Positions 11,689 to 23,261 of a stretch of 64,000 bases of DNA are shown one piece after another. The DNA lies in the NCBI GenBank assembly GCA_020631735.1, contig CM036160.1, positions 113,008,680-113,072,679 of the forward strand, in the 5' to 3' direction. The notes beneath the pieces were generated by a model that ran no database searches, was not told the origin of the DNA, and saw nothing but the letters and a program-made list of their open reading frames with translations. Position 1 is the first letter of the stretch, and each line of letters opens with the position of its first letter. The stretch is from Saccharum officinarum (taxonomy: Eukaryota > Streptophyta > Magnoliopsida > Poales > Poaceae). Position numbers and translations under genes: made by a program.

Positions 11689-14587
11689 GGAGAACCGGTT
11701 TGCGACGGCGAAGAGAGCGGCGCGCGTTCCAGCCTTGCCGCGGTCCTCGTCCAGCGGGAGCCGCGCATGGGGAAGAGCGCACGCATGGCCTCACGCCTGG
11801 AAGAGGAGACGGAGGCACCGAAAGCGTCATGGAATTTGACCGCGATCATGGCATCCGGGGTCCCAGACGAAGCATTATCAGGGCGTCCGGCCCACTTGTT
11901 GAGCATTACACGGCGCGCCTGCTTCTCAGGCTGCGGGTCACGAAAATGCGATTTGCCCGCCAAGCGGATACTGCGACGCGGGACCCAGTCATCATCATTA
12001 CGCCTGGTCCGAGGCGGCGTGCGTATCAAAGGCTCCTGCAGCTGCAGCTTGAGGGAATCAACAAATGAAGTAACTGAAGCCGCCGAGTGCGTGGCTGCAG
12101 CAGCAGGCGCCTCGGGGTTCAAGGCCACGGGGTGCGTGGCAGCAGCCGCGGGCGAGGCTGTGGGCGGCGACATGTCTGGGCGCGCGGCCACAGGGGTTGC
12201 CTCCGTAGACGGCAGAGCGGCGGCCAGGTGAGATGCAGCCGCCGCGTCATTGACAGCAGGCGCCGGTGGCGTACCAGTAAGAGGTGGAGCCACTACCATC
12301 AGCGCCGGCACAGCGGGTGGCGCGAGCATGGAGATGTTGATCTTGTCCATGACTGTGGCAAGGCCCTGAGGCGAGTCAGGGGGGTTCCGGAACACCTCCA
12401 TGTCATCCAGGGGCGGCGAAGGGGCCGCCGTAGAGCTCGATGGTGCCGACAGAGGTGCGCACCGCGCGGGTTCCATGAGCGACAGGTCCAAGCCTAGAAG
12501 TGGCCTTGTAGCGCCGGGCGCAGTAGCAACAAGCGGGCTGTCTCCGAGCAAGGCCGCATCATCACAGAAGTCGGCAGGCACGCGGGTAGCCACCGGGGCA
12601 GTTGTCATGGGGGCGTCGGTGCAGGACGCACGCCGCGGAGTTTCGAGCGCCGCAGCGGTGGTTTCCGGGGCGCTCGTCGTGTGCGCCGCGGAGCGGGCAG
12701 CGTGGTGCTGGTGCGGAGCCCCAATCGCCGCGGCCGGGCGAGAACCAATGGAGACCGGGCCGCGCTTGCCCAGCGGGCAGGTAATAGAGCCAATGAGGAT
12801 GAATCGCCGCGGCATGAAGGTGGGCCCCCGCCGTACGCCCAGGCGGGGAACGTCGTCATCCGCGGGCGCCAGCCGGAACGACCGTGGCCCCGCGCGTGGT
12901 AGCCCACGTCAACATCGAGGTGTGGGTGGCGACGGTTGAAGTTGGTGACATCTGAGTCGTCGTCGTCGTCTCTGTGCTCCCCGCCACCGTGGCCCCCCTC
13001 ATCTGAGGATGGTGGCAGAGTGCCCCAATCCTGGTATTCGATCACACGGAGACGGACGAGGTAGCGCAGTCCGGGCAGTCCGTTAAGAACCGCCTCACCC
13101 TCATCAAGCCACAGGGCGTTGCCTGGAACGCAGGCGTTCGGCTCCGGGATGAAGATGGCCTTCTCCTCCGGAACGAGCCGCGGGTGCAGACACCAAGCAG
13201 CAACGAAAAATTCACGGTCGTCATCCACTGGGATTTCTTCCGTCGGAGCCAGCTCGATCTGGGCACACCCCCATCCCAGGATGGCCTGAGCCGTCGCAAC
13301 AGAGCGTGCGTGAAGGGGCACCCGGGTGATCCCCACCAGGACCCGGTAGCGGAAGGTGCCGTCGGACGCGAGCGAAGTGCGCCTCCAAGGGTGCCAGATG
13401 AGGAGGAAGGGTGGTCGGGGCACCCTGGTGTGCATTACCGTCTGGACATCCTCATGATTGGAGAACCTGACGACGAAATCCTCAGGCTCGTGACGGCGCA
13501 CCGAGACCTCCGTGATCCCGAGCATGGTGGCAAGGTAGTTGTGAATCATCGCAGGGGACACCTGGGGTCTAGTGCCGGCAACGACGGCCACTAGCGCCAA
13601 CCCAAGGTCGTGCTCTGCGGCCTCAAGCTCCGCGGAGCGAGGCACGACAACTAGCTCGGTGTGGCGACGTCCGTCACCGGTGGAGCGATCCGGCGCGGCG
13701 TCCACCAGCGCTAGTACCGGCGCCGTCAGGTCAGGTGCGGGCGGCTCGGGGGAGGGCGGAGCGTAGCCGCGTGGTACTGAAGTAGACCGGCCCGAGGAGA
13801 CCGACCGGGCCGAGATGGTGCCGTCATCGGAGCCGGCCGGCGGGGCGCGGCGTGGCGGTCTAACCCGCGGCGCACCACGGTGGTACGCCATGCCCGGGGA
13901 GCGGCGGCGCTTCCCGGAAGCCACTGCGCGGATGGTGGGAAAAGGGCAATCGCGCTGGCGGTGGCACTCACTACCGCAGTTGAGGCACCTCGGGCGGGAG
14001 GGGCACGCCGCTCTAAGGTGGTCCACGCTCCCACAGTTGAAGCACCTCCCGTTGAGGTGGGGCGGCACCGGCTTGCGCTGTCGAGGCGAGGTGCGCCGGC
14101 GCCACCGTCGGCGGCTCTGAACCTGGTGGAACCCTTCCGCATCCGGCGCACCAGACGCGCGTGTCGGGTGGGTGGCCGGGGAGCGCCGCCGGCCAACACC
14201 AGTCGCAGCGGACGGGCGGGAGCCGCGCAGGGGGCCCACGACCGGCAGGTGGGAGGCACTGGCGGCCGCCATGAAGCCGTCAGGGTTCCTGCGGCGACGG
14301 CGGCGCGGGCGTCTGCGGCGCCCGCCGCCAGCCACGACCGTCTTGCCCCTGTCGTATGCCGGAGGCGAATCCGGCTCGGAGTCGTAGTCGGAAGCCTCGG
14401 AATCCGTGAAGGATAGTTTCTCGCCGTACCCATGGGAGCCCGAGGTAAGGGGGCCGTTGTCGAAGTCGTCCCCCGGATGCGAGGCGCCCCCAAGGAATGC
14501 GCCGGAGTGGAGCTCTGCCGAAGCCGCGAGCTCCGCCTCATCAATTTCGTCCGCCCAGGAGCGGCGGGCAGAGGACCCGTGCTCCAT
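11685..14587 (-). pseudogene. LINE ORF1 (gag-like RNA-binding protein), frameshifted once
   Basis: ORF1 begins at 14587 (MEHGSSARRSWADEIDE). It has an acidic start, an Arg-rich stretch at about residues 90-100 and two CCHC knuckles at about 182-214 (CFNCGSVDHLRAAC and CLNCGSECHRQRDC). A globular region includes RYRVLVGITRVPLHARSV. Such proteins bind the element RNA and form the particle that accompanies ORF2. Around 12800-12900 the reading moves into another frame, which continues to 11685 and holds the standard C-terminal RRSIRLAGKSHFRDPQPEKQ block. A single frameshift is the simplest explanation. The stop codon overlaps the ORF2 start. Chance antisense frames across this GC-rich region are long but carry no family signature. 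Confidence 0.88.
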
Positions 14588-14716
14588 TTCGCAGATCCAG
14601 GGGGGGCGAGGGCGGGCCCAACCGGACGGGCCCGGATCCGCGGAAGGGGGGCGTCGGCGGTGCGGCAGCGGCGCCCGGAGGGCGGCGGGGCGGAGAAATG
14701 GTGGAGAACGGGAGCT

Positions 14717-14730
14717 CTGCTTATCTTCTT
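14717..14730. repeat. Target-site duplication of the 10-kb LINE, right copy
   Basis: Exact copy of the 14 bases at 9999-10012, marking the 5' boundary of the minus-strand LINE. Confidence 0.92.
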
Positions 14731-14863
14731 ACGCGCCTGTCTGGCAAGAAATCGGTTGTACTTTGGCGATCCGAGGAGACGGCCGATCAGCTGGCAATTG
14801 AATTGTTCAAACTTGAACGGCACATACTCTGCCCCGGCCTGTGCCGTTGAAAGTCAAAACGAC

Positions 14864-15204
14864 GGTGTGTCTGGGTTGGGGTGCTAAATTTTAGTCCGTA
14901 TCATATTGGATGTCGACTGAGCGTGACTATGGAGTGTTCGAATACTAATAAAAAAAAATAAATAATTTATTTCGTGAGTAAACTGCGAGACAAATATATT
15001 AAGCCTAAGTAATCCATCATTAGCACGTTTTTACTGTAGCAATTAGTGCTAATTATAGACTAATTAGGCTTAAAAATCGTCTCACAAATTATCCTCATCG
15101 TATATTTTTAATTTCGTAAATAGTCTATATTTAGTATTTTATGCATGTGTCTAAAGATTCGATGTGATGGGAACTAAAATTTAGTTCGCGAACCAAACGC
15201 CCCT
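14864..15204. mobile_element. Tourist-like MITE, subfamily A, copy 2
   Basis: Aligns along its length with the element at 3090-3427: GGTGCTAAATTTTAGTCCGT, then GAGTGTTCGAATACTAATAA, TTAATTAGGCTT-type blocks, and AGTTCGCGAACCAAACGCCCC at the right end. The left terminus is eroded and no target duplication is clear, so the limits are approximate. Confidence 0.75.
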
Positions 15205-15305
15205 GGTTTTAGACTTTTAGTTACCCGGCTTCGGCTGCACTTTAACACAATACTGTTGTAAATGTCGATGTATCAATTGTGAGAGTGAAACACTTTAGGA
15301 CGGTT

Positions 15306-15617
15306 GTTGTGAGAGTGAAACACTGTAGGATGACTCATGAGAAGGGTTGTAAGTCCCGTAACCAGCAGCAGAACTTTTTCGAAGTGGCTTTTGTGGAAGA
15401 GTTAAGGGTGTTGTGAGAGTGAAACACTGTAGGATGACTGATGTGAAGGGTTGTAAGTCCCGTAACCAGCAACAGAACTTTTTCGAAGTGGCTTTTGTGG
15501 AAGAGTTAAGGGTGTTGTGAGAGTGAAACATTGTAGGATGACTGATGAGAAGGGTTGTAAGTCCCGTAACCAGCAGCAGAACTTTTTCGAAGTGGCTTTT
15601 GTGGAAGAGTTAAGGGT
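15306..15617. repeat. 104-bp tandem repeat, three units plus a partial
   Basis: Units start at 15306, 15410 and 15514 with GTTGTGAGAGTGAAACA, an exact 104-bp period with only a few substitutions between units. A degenerate partial unit (TTGTGAGAGTGAAACACTTT) precedes it at about 15277. Each unit ends in GAGTTAAGGGTG, and the last runs into the MITE whose first bases are GGGTGTG. Confidence 0.95.
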
Positions 15618-15840
15618 GTGTTTAGTTTACGAAATTTTTTTGGCTTTGGCTATTATAGCACTTTCGTTTGTATTTGTCAATTAGTGTCCAATCATGGACT
15701 AATTAGGCTTAAAAGATTTGTCTCGTGGTTTTCTACCAAACTATGTAATTAGTTTTTTTATCTACATTTAATGCTCCATACATATGTCAAATATTTGATG
15801 TGACGGGAAATCTTAAATATTTTTGGAACTAAACGTGGCC
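15614..15840. mobile_element. Tourist-like MITE, subfamily B, copy 2
   Basis: A 227-bp element with TAA on both sides (15611-15613 and 15841-15843) and inverted ends GGGTGTGTTTAGTT and AACTAAACGTGGCC. The interior (AAGATTTGTCTCGTGG, TTTAATGCTCCATACAT) matches the copy at 3481-3717. Confidence 0.87.
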
Positions 15841-16590
15841 TAAAACTAGCATCTGGCACATGGCCGGGCTAATTATACCAAGGGTGCTGTGGATCAATCC
15901 GTGGTGCCAGACATGGAGGAGGGGATGCCACGCCTCCGTGTCTCGAGCCGCTCTCCCCTCGTCTCTCAATTTCTCTTTTTTTTATATCAGTCACAGGCGT
16001 ACGAACGACAACAATTTAGTCGTTAATAACGTGAAGCTTAGGAGCAATTCATAACCAATTGACGTGGACTACACGGAGGAGCCGCGCACACGGAGCTACG
16101 TTTCCTGGCTTCTACTTCCGCTATACAAAATGGTTCCAGCTCAGAGGAGCCTCTGCAACTGCAAGAGCCATACCAGAGCAGCTTCCTCTGCCGTCGCCCG
16201 TCCCATCGTGTTTGCACCACACCAATGAGCCCGAATCGCTTCACCTTCACGATTTGAACGTTTCCTGCTCACGATTTGAATACCACCGATGGCGCCACTG
16301 GACACGTGATGATGATGGCCGATGGGAATCAGTCACCCGACACGGAGTCCTAGACGCAAAAAATATCCAGCCCAAATTGACCCGCGAACGCGACAACTTT
16401 TTCTCCATGGACCACGGCGATGTCGATGTGGACGGCAGGGCCCCAGCGGTGAACGCCCGTTCTCACGACGAGAGGACGCCGCCGCCCGCGCGCGCACCTC
16501 ACCCACGCGTGCGGGCGTGCGGCGCCGGCTCCACGACTGCATTTGCGTGCACTGCCAGCCGATGGGCGATGGACCAGTCAAGAAACGCGC

Positions 16591-16598
16591 TACAAATA
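16591..16598 (+). promoter_or_regulatory. Probable TATA-like box of P450 gene 1
   Basis: TACAAATA lies 127 bases upstream of the ATG, at the position equivalent to TATAAATA in genes 2 and 3. The one-base departure from consensus may weaken it. Inferred from alignment of the leaders. Confidence 0.5.
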
Positions 16599-16717
16599 CC
16601 TGCCCCGCCTCCGCTCACTCGCCATCCCACACGAAACAGAGTAACAGACACGAGCAGTCTCCATCGATCGAGGTGGCCTGATCAGCCGGCAGGGCAGACA
16701 GTGATCGAGCGGCCGCC

Positions 16718-18491
16718 ATGGACCTGGCCTGGATAGTGGCGGCGGCCGTCGGGGCCGTGCTGGCGTCGTGGGCGTTCAACGCGCTGGTGCACCTCGTCTG
16801 GCGCCCCTACGCCGTCACCCGGAGGCTGCGCGCGCAGGGCGTGCGCGGGCCGGACTACAGGTTCCTAACCGGGAACCTCGGCGAGATGAAGCGGCTCCGC
16901 GCCGAGGGCGCCGCCGTCACTCTGGACGTCGGCGACCACGACTTCATCCCCATGGTGCAGCCGCACCACCGCAAGTGGATCTCGCTCTACGGTACGTGAC
17001 ACATCCATCGATCGCCAGCTAGTTGCCACTGCTTTGACGCGACGCGACGCTCGTGGCTCGATTGATCACGCTGCTGACGGTCTTGTTCTGCTGCAGGCCG
17101 GACGTTCGTGTACTGGAACGGGGCGACGCCGAACGTGTGCCTGGCGGACGTGAACGTGGTGAGGCAGGTGCTCTTCGACCGCACCGGGCTCTACCCCAAG
17201 AACCTCATGAACCCGCACGTCACCCGCCTGCTCGGCAAGGGCCTCGTCCTCACCGACGGCGACGACTGGAAGCGCCACCGCAAGGTCGTGCACCCGGCCT
17301 TCAACATGGACAAGCTCAAGGTATGTGTACCGTGTACGCCTCACTCCGTCACCGTCACTCGCGTGTTGAGATATTTTCTCAAGTCAGACGTACGGAGTAC
17401 TACGTAGTTGCTGAGCCGTGCGCTTTCACTTGACATGTCAGATGATGACGGCGACCATGTCCGACTGCGCTCTGTCCATGATGTCCGAGTGGGAGGCGCA
17501 ACTGGCCAAGGGCGGCGGCGACGCGGAGGCGGAGGTCGAGCTGAGCAGCCGGTTCGAGGAGCTCACCGCCGACGTGATCTCGCACACGGCGTTCGGGAGC
17601 AGCTACGAGGAGGGGAAACGGGTCTTCTTGGCGCAGAGGGAGCTCCAGTTCCTGGCCTTCTCCACTTTTTTCAATGTCCAGATCCCAGTGTTCAGGTACC
17701 TCCCGACCGAGAAGAACCGCAGGACATGGAAGCTGGACAAGCAGGTGCGGGGCATGCTCATGGACATCATCAAGGCCCGCCTCGCCAGCAAGGACACCGC
17801 CGGCTACGGGAACGACCTGCTCGGGCTCATGCTGGAGGCGTGCGCGCCGGAGCACGGCGAGACGCCGGTGCTGAGCATGGACGAGATCATCGACGAGTGC
17901 AAGACATTCTTCTTCGCCGGGCACGACACCACCTCCCACCTGCTCACCTGGGCCGCGTTCCTGTTGAGCACGCACCCGGAATGGCAGGACAGGCTCCGGG
18001 AGGAGGTGCGGCGGGAGTGCGGCGACGAGGTCCCCACCGGCGACGGGCTCAACAAGCTCGCTTTGGTGAACATGTTCCTCCTGGAGACGCTGCGACTGTA
18101 CGGCCCGGTGTCCCTGATCCAGAGGAAGGCAGGATCGGTCCTCGACCTCGGCGGCATCCGGGTACCTGAGGGCGCTATCTTCACGATCCCTATCGCGACG
18201 ATCCACCGCGACAAGGAGGTCTGGGGCGAGGACGCCGGTGAGTTCAAGCCGGAGAGGTTCCAGAACGGGGTGACGAGGGCGGCCAAGCACCCCAATGCGC
18301 TCTTGTCCTTCTCCGTTGGGCCGAGATCGTGCATTGGGCAGAACTTTGCGATGATCGAGGCTAAGGCAGTGGTCGCCATGATTCTGCAGAGGTTTGCGCT
18401 CAAGCTGTCGCCCAAATACGTGCACGCGCCCATGGACGTGATCACCCTGCGGCCCAGACATGGGCTCCCCATGCTCCTCAGGCGCTTGTAG
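16718..18491 (+). CDS. Cytochrome P450, CYP709-like (CYP72 clan), gene 1
   Basis: Exons 16718-16991, 17097-17320 and 17442-18491, all with GT-AG borders, join to 515 codons, normal for a plant microsomal P450. The start MDLAWIVAAAVGAVLASW is a membrane anchor, followed by an Arg/Pro-containing hinge. The I-helix oxygen-binding motif is AGHDTTS, the K-helix is ETLRLY, the PERF motif is FKPERF, and the heme loop is FSVGPRSCIGQNFA, with Cys as thiolate ligand. It should therefore be an active ER-bound monooxygenase served by NADPH-P450 reductase. Characterised CYP709 members include wheat CYP709C1, a subterminal fatty-acid hydroxylase, and Arabidopsis CYP709B3, linked to ABA and salt response. 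The substrate here is unknown. A 104-bp tandem array and a MITE lie 0.9-1.4 kb upstream. Family assignment is from memory of the motif pattern. Confidence 0.9.
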
Positions 18492-19349
18492 GTTTCAAGG
18501 AGCGCGCCAGATGTGACAGATTGTATTCTTTTTTGTTCTTTGTGAGGAAAAGAAAGTTATGTATTACTCAAAATTAATAATGTTTATATAATCCCGAGCA
18601 ACAATTTGCTCAACACACGCTGGCACACTGAAACGCTACATAGTTGCATGCCTATTTCGTTTTGTCAGTTGTGCGAGCCGTGGTGGAGTGCCAAGTACAC
18701 TCTCTCTTCGTATGGATCACCTTCCACTGAGGTGAATTTTCTCCCAGCTCCTAGATCTCCGCGATGGTGGAGTGCCAAGTCGACTAATGGCTTCCCTCTC
18801 TCTATAGTCAGCTAGCCGTTGCGAAGCAGTCGGTCTCTAGAACATGTTGTTGACACTATTCCCCCGCTAGAGTGATGCTTTCACTGCATACAAGAATTTC
18901 TGCCTTCTCCGGATTATTTTCAGAGAATCCACCAATGGCTGCTTGCCATTAAGACGAGAGATTCCTTGGTGATGCTGTGATGCTTTACATCACACAGTTC
19001 CAACCAATACTTCTTCAAGAGAACTATGGATCCAGATATGTGAATTTTACGCTATTATGAGTGATTTTTCTTACTTGCCAGGTACACCCTAGGAGTATGA
19101 GCCATTTTGCCACTGTCCTGTGATAGAGATGTGAGGACCTGTGTTTATGCATGCATTCGGCTCTGGCTGCCAAATTTGACTATGAACAACCTATAATGAG
19201 TCATTCGGAGCATATCTATGCACTGTAGTTCGTCTGGCAAAAACCAAAACCCCCTCATAGCATCCCAGAGCTCTAGAATAATTACGTCTTACTACTAGAT
19301 CATGCATAGTAGATTCACTTTCACGTCCACATATCTCACACGAATCATT
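18492..19349. other. P450 gene 1 3' UTR, then unrecognised DNA
   Basis: The first 110 bases form the probable 3' UTR (AAAATTAATAATG near 18570-18582) and resemble the sequence after the stop of gene 2. Beyond that I see no supported coding sequence. GGTGGAGTGCCAAGT occurs at 18682 and 18766, a small direct repeat. Confidence 0.4.
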
Positions 19350-20668
19350 GGCGATGATTTGGCGCCCTTTTTTCGTTCACTTGTGTAGCTAAGCCATTAT
19401 AAGCGTCCAGCTAAATACAAGGATTTTGTGTGGGATTGGGATTCTGTAGTAGGCAGACCACATTGGGTGCCCCTTTGTGGACAAAGAAGAAGATTGTCGA
19501 TCACTGGATCCACCTGCTTGTTATGGTATGATTCTTGGACTGGTCAACCTTGGCATCAAAATTACCCTGAGCTTTTCTCTTATGCTAGAAAAAGATTGAT
19601 CTCTGTCAGTGCTGCTGTTTCCACCCCTCTTGTTCAAGAGTTGTTCTTTCTGCCTCTCTCCAATGAAGCTTATATTCAATTTCAGCAGATCTCAGTAATC
19701 TTGGAATCTTTGCAATTGGAGCATGACACTGATATCTGGTCTTTTACTTGGAGCAACTCCCTCTTTCAGTCAAAGAGAGTTTACAAACACATAACTGGTC
19801 ATCACCATGTTCATGGTGCATATACTTCCTCCCTCTGTAAAAACATGCAACTATAGGTTACATGCCAGAAAAAGTAGTTCACGTTTGACCAAGTTTATAG
19901 TGAATAGTATTCATATTTATGGCTCCAAATCAATTTATTATAAAAATATATTTTATAATTAATCTAATGATATTTATTTGATATCATAAACATTGATACT
20001 TTTTTTTATCTATAATTGGTCAAAGTTAAGATACTAAAACGTGATACTGTGCTAGAATTGCATGTTTTCCTGGACGGAGGGAGTAGATGGCTACGGAAAT
20101 CAGCTTGTCAGAATAAAAGAAAATTCCTTTTTTGGCTCATTTTAAAAGACAGGATTAGCACTATAGGTCTGTTAAAAAAGAAGGAATACGCATCTTCCTG
20201 ACTATAATTGTGTCTTCTACACCCTTAACATTGAGGAAATTTGCATCATTTGTTGTTTCAGTGCCCTTTTGCAATGGCATGTTGCTACAGTCTGAATATT
20301 ATCATTCCCAATTCAGATGACACTTCCACTATTCTTGAAGGCCTTAAGGATCAGATCAGACTGCCATTCTTTATGGAAATCATTGTTACAATGTGTTGGG
20401 CTATTTGAATTATTATGAGAAATGATATCATCTTCAGGAACCTTGCTCATTCAGTAAGAAGATGCAAGGCAGTCTTCAAGCAGGAGTTTGCTCTAGTTAT
20501 ACTAAGGGTAAAGGCTAGATATCACCCTTTTATAGATCAATGGCCAGAAGTCTATGTGCAATCTTAGCTATTTTCTTTTTGACTTTCTTTGTTTCTGTTT
20601 GTAAAAATGCTTTTTTGTGTTTTAATATATTCCAGTAGGGGCCTGGCCCCTCCTGTTCCTAAAAAAGC
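19350..20668 (+). mobile_element. LINE ORF2 3' remnant, split by a Stowaway MITE
   Basis: The plus strand reads WDWDSVVGRPHWVPLCG...LWYDSWTG...WSFTWSNSLFQSKRVY up to 19824. It resumes after the MITE with KSACQNKRKFLFWLILKDR, then the zf-RVT-like LHHLLFQCPFA block, and ends around 20550. This is the standard C-terminal region of a grass LINE ORF2. The 3' end has GGGGCCTGGCCCCTCCTG and a short A run near 20660. Stops and small shifts make it inactive. The 5' boundary is uncertain. Confidence 0.75.
19825..20083. mobile_element. Stowaway-like MITE inside the LINE remnant
   Basis: A 259-bp element bordered by TA, with ends CTTCCTCCCTCTGT and GGACGGAGGGAG. Its right half, including AATTGCATGTTTTCCTGGAC, matches the MITE in the leader of P450 gene 4 (43749-44005), so both belong to one subfamily. 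Removing it rejoins the LINE reading. Confidence 0.85.
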
Positions 20669-21099
20669 TATTCTCCTCGTTTAACCTCTTTGCTAGTCTG
20701 TAAGCGCTCTTCCCTGAGTAGATGCTTGAGCACTCATGATATCATGCCATAACATCCAAAGACGCTATGGATGGCAACCTAAGATTAAGCACTTCCTAAG
20801 CATCATGTGGCCTGAAATATCTTTAATTACTTCCTCCTTACATTCCATGCGTAACTCATTGATGAGTTGGGAGACCCATTTCAGCCTTATATTAGTTTAT
20901 TATATACTTATATTTCTTTTTTATTCTATACATGTAGCTTTGATAATATATGCCCATTTATTTTTGCTTGGTGCATGATGTAAACTAATGCAAAAACATA
21001 AATAAGGTTTATCTTTAAAATATGAACACAAAGAACATCGCCTCAAGATTTCAAACCACTGACTTCATTCCCACCAACAACTCTAAGACTTTGTTTCTT
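20669..21099. other. No recognised feature
   Basis: AT-rich DNA between the LINE remnant and the copia remnant. It may be a decayed part of the latter, but I cannot show it. Confidence 0.3.
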
Positions 21100-21870
21100 A
21101 AATTCTCGCTAAATTGAATACCTATAATGAATTGAAAATGTGCATAGTGATATCTGACTCAATCCACCAAATATTATAGGGAAATTAGCTAAGAATGATT
21201 CATCAATAAATGATGCAACATCATAAACTTTCTTCATAAGTCACTCCACAAATCCAGTAGAATTATTTTTCATATGCTTAGGTGACTTGTAGAAATTGTA
21301 GAGTTAACGAACACTAGCATTCCAAGCATGATTCTTACCATTGTTCTTACTTCTTACTAGACTCTTGCTTCACTAGCTTGAAGTTCTTCTTAGGTTGATT
21401 GTTGCTACTCTTGCGAAAACCAACAAAGTTAGCCATGTCTTTCTTCTCAACCTTCTTCCTTTCCTCCTATTATGCACATTATCTTACAAATTTCTAGAAT
21501 GCTCACTTCGCCTTTTGGGTGTTATAGCTGATTTTGAAGGGGTTGTACTGAACTACCAACGAAGTCATAATGAAGTGCACAAGGAAGCCTTTAGAAATGG
21601 AAAGCTCGAAGTGCCTTCTGCTCAGCACCCATATCGCATATGCTCATAATGTGCTCCCTGATTCCACTTGCCTATCATAGCATGAGGTAAGCATCTTCAT
21701 GATGAGAGTGTCAGCATAGGTATTAGATGAGCTCCTTAAATTCTCCTCAATCGAGTTCGCCAAGAACTTCATAGTAGTCAACTCCATCATCTTTCTTATC
21801 AAGAAATTCTCCCCTTATGCCAATAGGGATCAATTGCATAAGGACCATATGATCAAACTTAGCCATGACT
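21100..21870 (-). pseudogene. Degenerate copia gag-protease remnant
   Basis: On the minus strand 21870-21100 reads, with shifts and stops, MAKFDHMVLMQLIPIGI...FLIKKMMELTTMKFLANSIEE (gag core). Later come MANFVGFRKSSNNQPKKNFK, PKHMKNNSTGFVEWLMKK, and near 21190 WWIESDITMHI, a mutated form of the WWIDSGATVHV protease motif of Ty1/copia elements. It is too decayed to act and differs from the intact-looking copia at 24363-29833. Confidence 0.6.
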
Positions 21871-23261
21871 AAAGTGATCTAACATAGGCTTAAAATATGA
21901 AGCAACTTTGGTTTAGGATTGTGCTAAAGAGAAGAGGCACTGGTACAAGCATAAAAACATGTATCTCAAACATAAACACGTGACCTCTTATTCACATGTT
22001 AAGTTAATGCCCATTCCATCTTTTATTTAGAATGTTCATTTTATATTTATTTAAAATAGATCTAGGTCCTCGACTACACTCTTAGTTACTATAGTAGCAT
22101 AAATACCATTTGGCATGCACCATGACTCTCAAGATGTTGAATTATCTTTATCAACAAATTATATGCATAGTAGTATTATTTTATAAAAGATGGAGTGTTT
22201 TACAATTAAATCACATCATTGATGTGTCATAGTATTTTAGTCCAAATGTATAAACTTATCCAAAATATCGACTTATAAAGTTTATTAACATGGAGTATTG
22301 ATATAATTTAAAATAATTGTCAATGTTGTTGCTACGTGTTTTTTCAAAGGAATAGTTTCACAATTGACATATTACAAAAATATATATTTCTTGCTATTGT
22401 ATGAATAATTTAGTTTATAAAATACATAATTTCGAGTTGATTTGTGTATGGATTCAGGATGAAAGGACCAAAGAGCACCTACATTACTAGCTAGGAATGT
22501 GCTTATAATTTAGCCATTAGGTGGGCATTTTCGTCCATCAATTGTAACTTGGACATATAAATAGTGCCTCCTAAAATAAAGTACAGTAGTCCATATTACA
22601 ACAAAATCTCCACTCATTAGTATTCGCATAAATCCTTACTCTTATATTGGTCCAAGAGTTTGGTTGAGGACAACAACCGTAACAAAATCGAGTAGTTTAG
22701 AAACATATATAACTTAATTTATGTTTACTTAGTTATTTTAAATGTCAACATTTATTTTAAATTTATAATTTAGATTTTAGGAATAATTTAGTTTGTAAAT
22801 ATTATCTTTTATAGTATGCTAGACTAGAGGTGGGTACATTAATTGCAAAATTAGGTGCCATGTTTTATATCTTTCATAATAGTCGAGGTTGGTATTTATA
22901 TGCAAATTTAGAAAGGTTACTTTAAATTATCTCTCATAATGACATAGGTAGATAGTTTTAGTTGTAGACTTAGAGGTAACTTTATATATTTTTCATGATG
23001 GCATATTATTATTGGATCTATTATAAAGATCCAATAATTATTATTAGCAATAATGATAAAGTCTACCAAATTAATGGCTATTTTTTAATTTATTATGAGA
23101 GTTTATATGATTAATCCTTTTTTCATAGCGTATCTTGTGTTGAAGGCCTCAATAGTAATGTTAAGATTTAGTACTCAAATCATTGGCGCATTGGAAATTC
23201 TGAAGTACGATTGTTCAGTCCAAGTAATAATCTAGCTAAACATTTACATATAAGGTGGATT
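21871..23261. other. AT-rich DNA without recognised features
   Basis: About 1.4 kb of AT-rich sequence with no frame of note. A short inverted repeat (GGATCTATTATAAAGATCC, about 23014-23032) and local ATTATT duplications are present. It probably consists of old transposon debris. Confidence 0.35.

Larger units (their letters stand above)
10013..14716 (-). mobile_element. LINE (non-LTR) retrotransposon, internally deleted
   Basis: A 4.7-kb minus-strand element, with poly(A) as a T-rich run at 10013-10037 and exact 14-bp target duplications on both sides. The order is a 5' leader (14716-14588), ORF1 with CCHC zinc knuckles (14587-11685), then ORF2 with the start of an endonuclease joined to the C-terminal part (11688-10235). 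The endonuclease remainder and the whole reverse transcriptase are missing, so it could move only with enzymes from elsewhere. The clean target duplication shows that both ends are original, so either a deleted copy transposed or the deletion came after insertion. Confidence 0.92.

Noticed and set aside
10925..14416. Long plus-strand frames across the LINE
   Set aside because: Antisense shadows of GC-rich ORF1/ORF2; Arg/Gly/Ala-rich with no domains.
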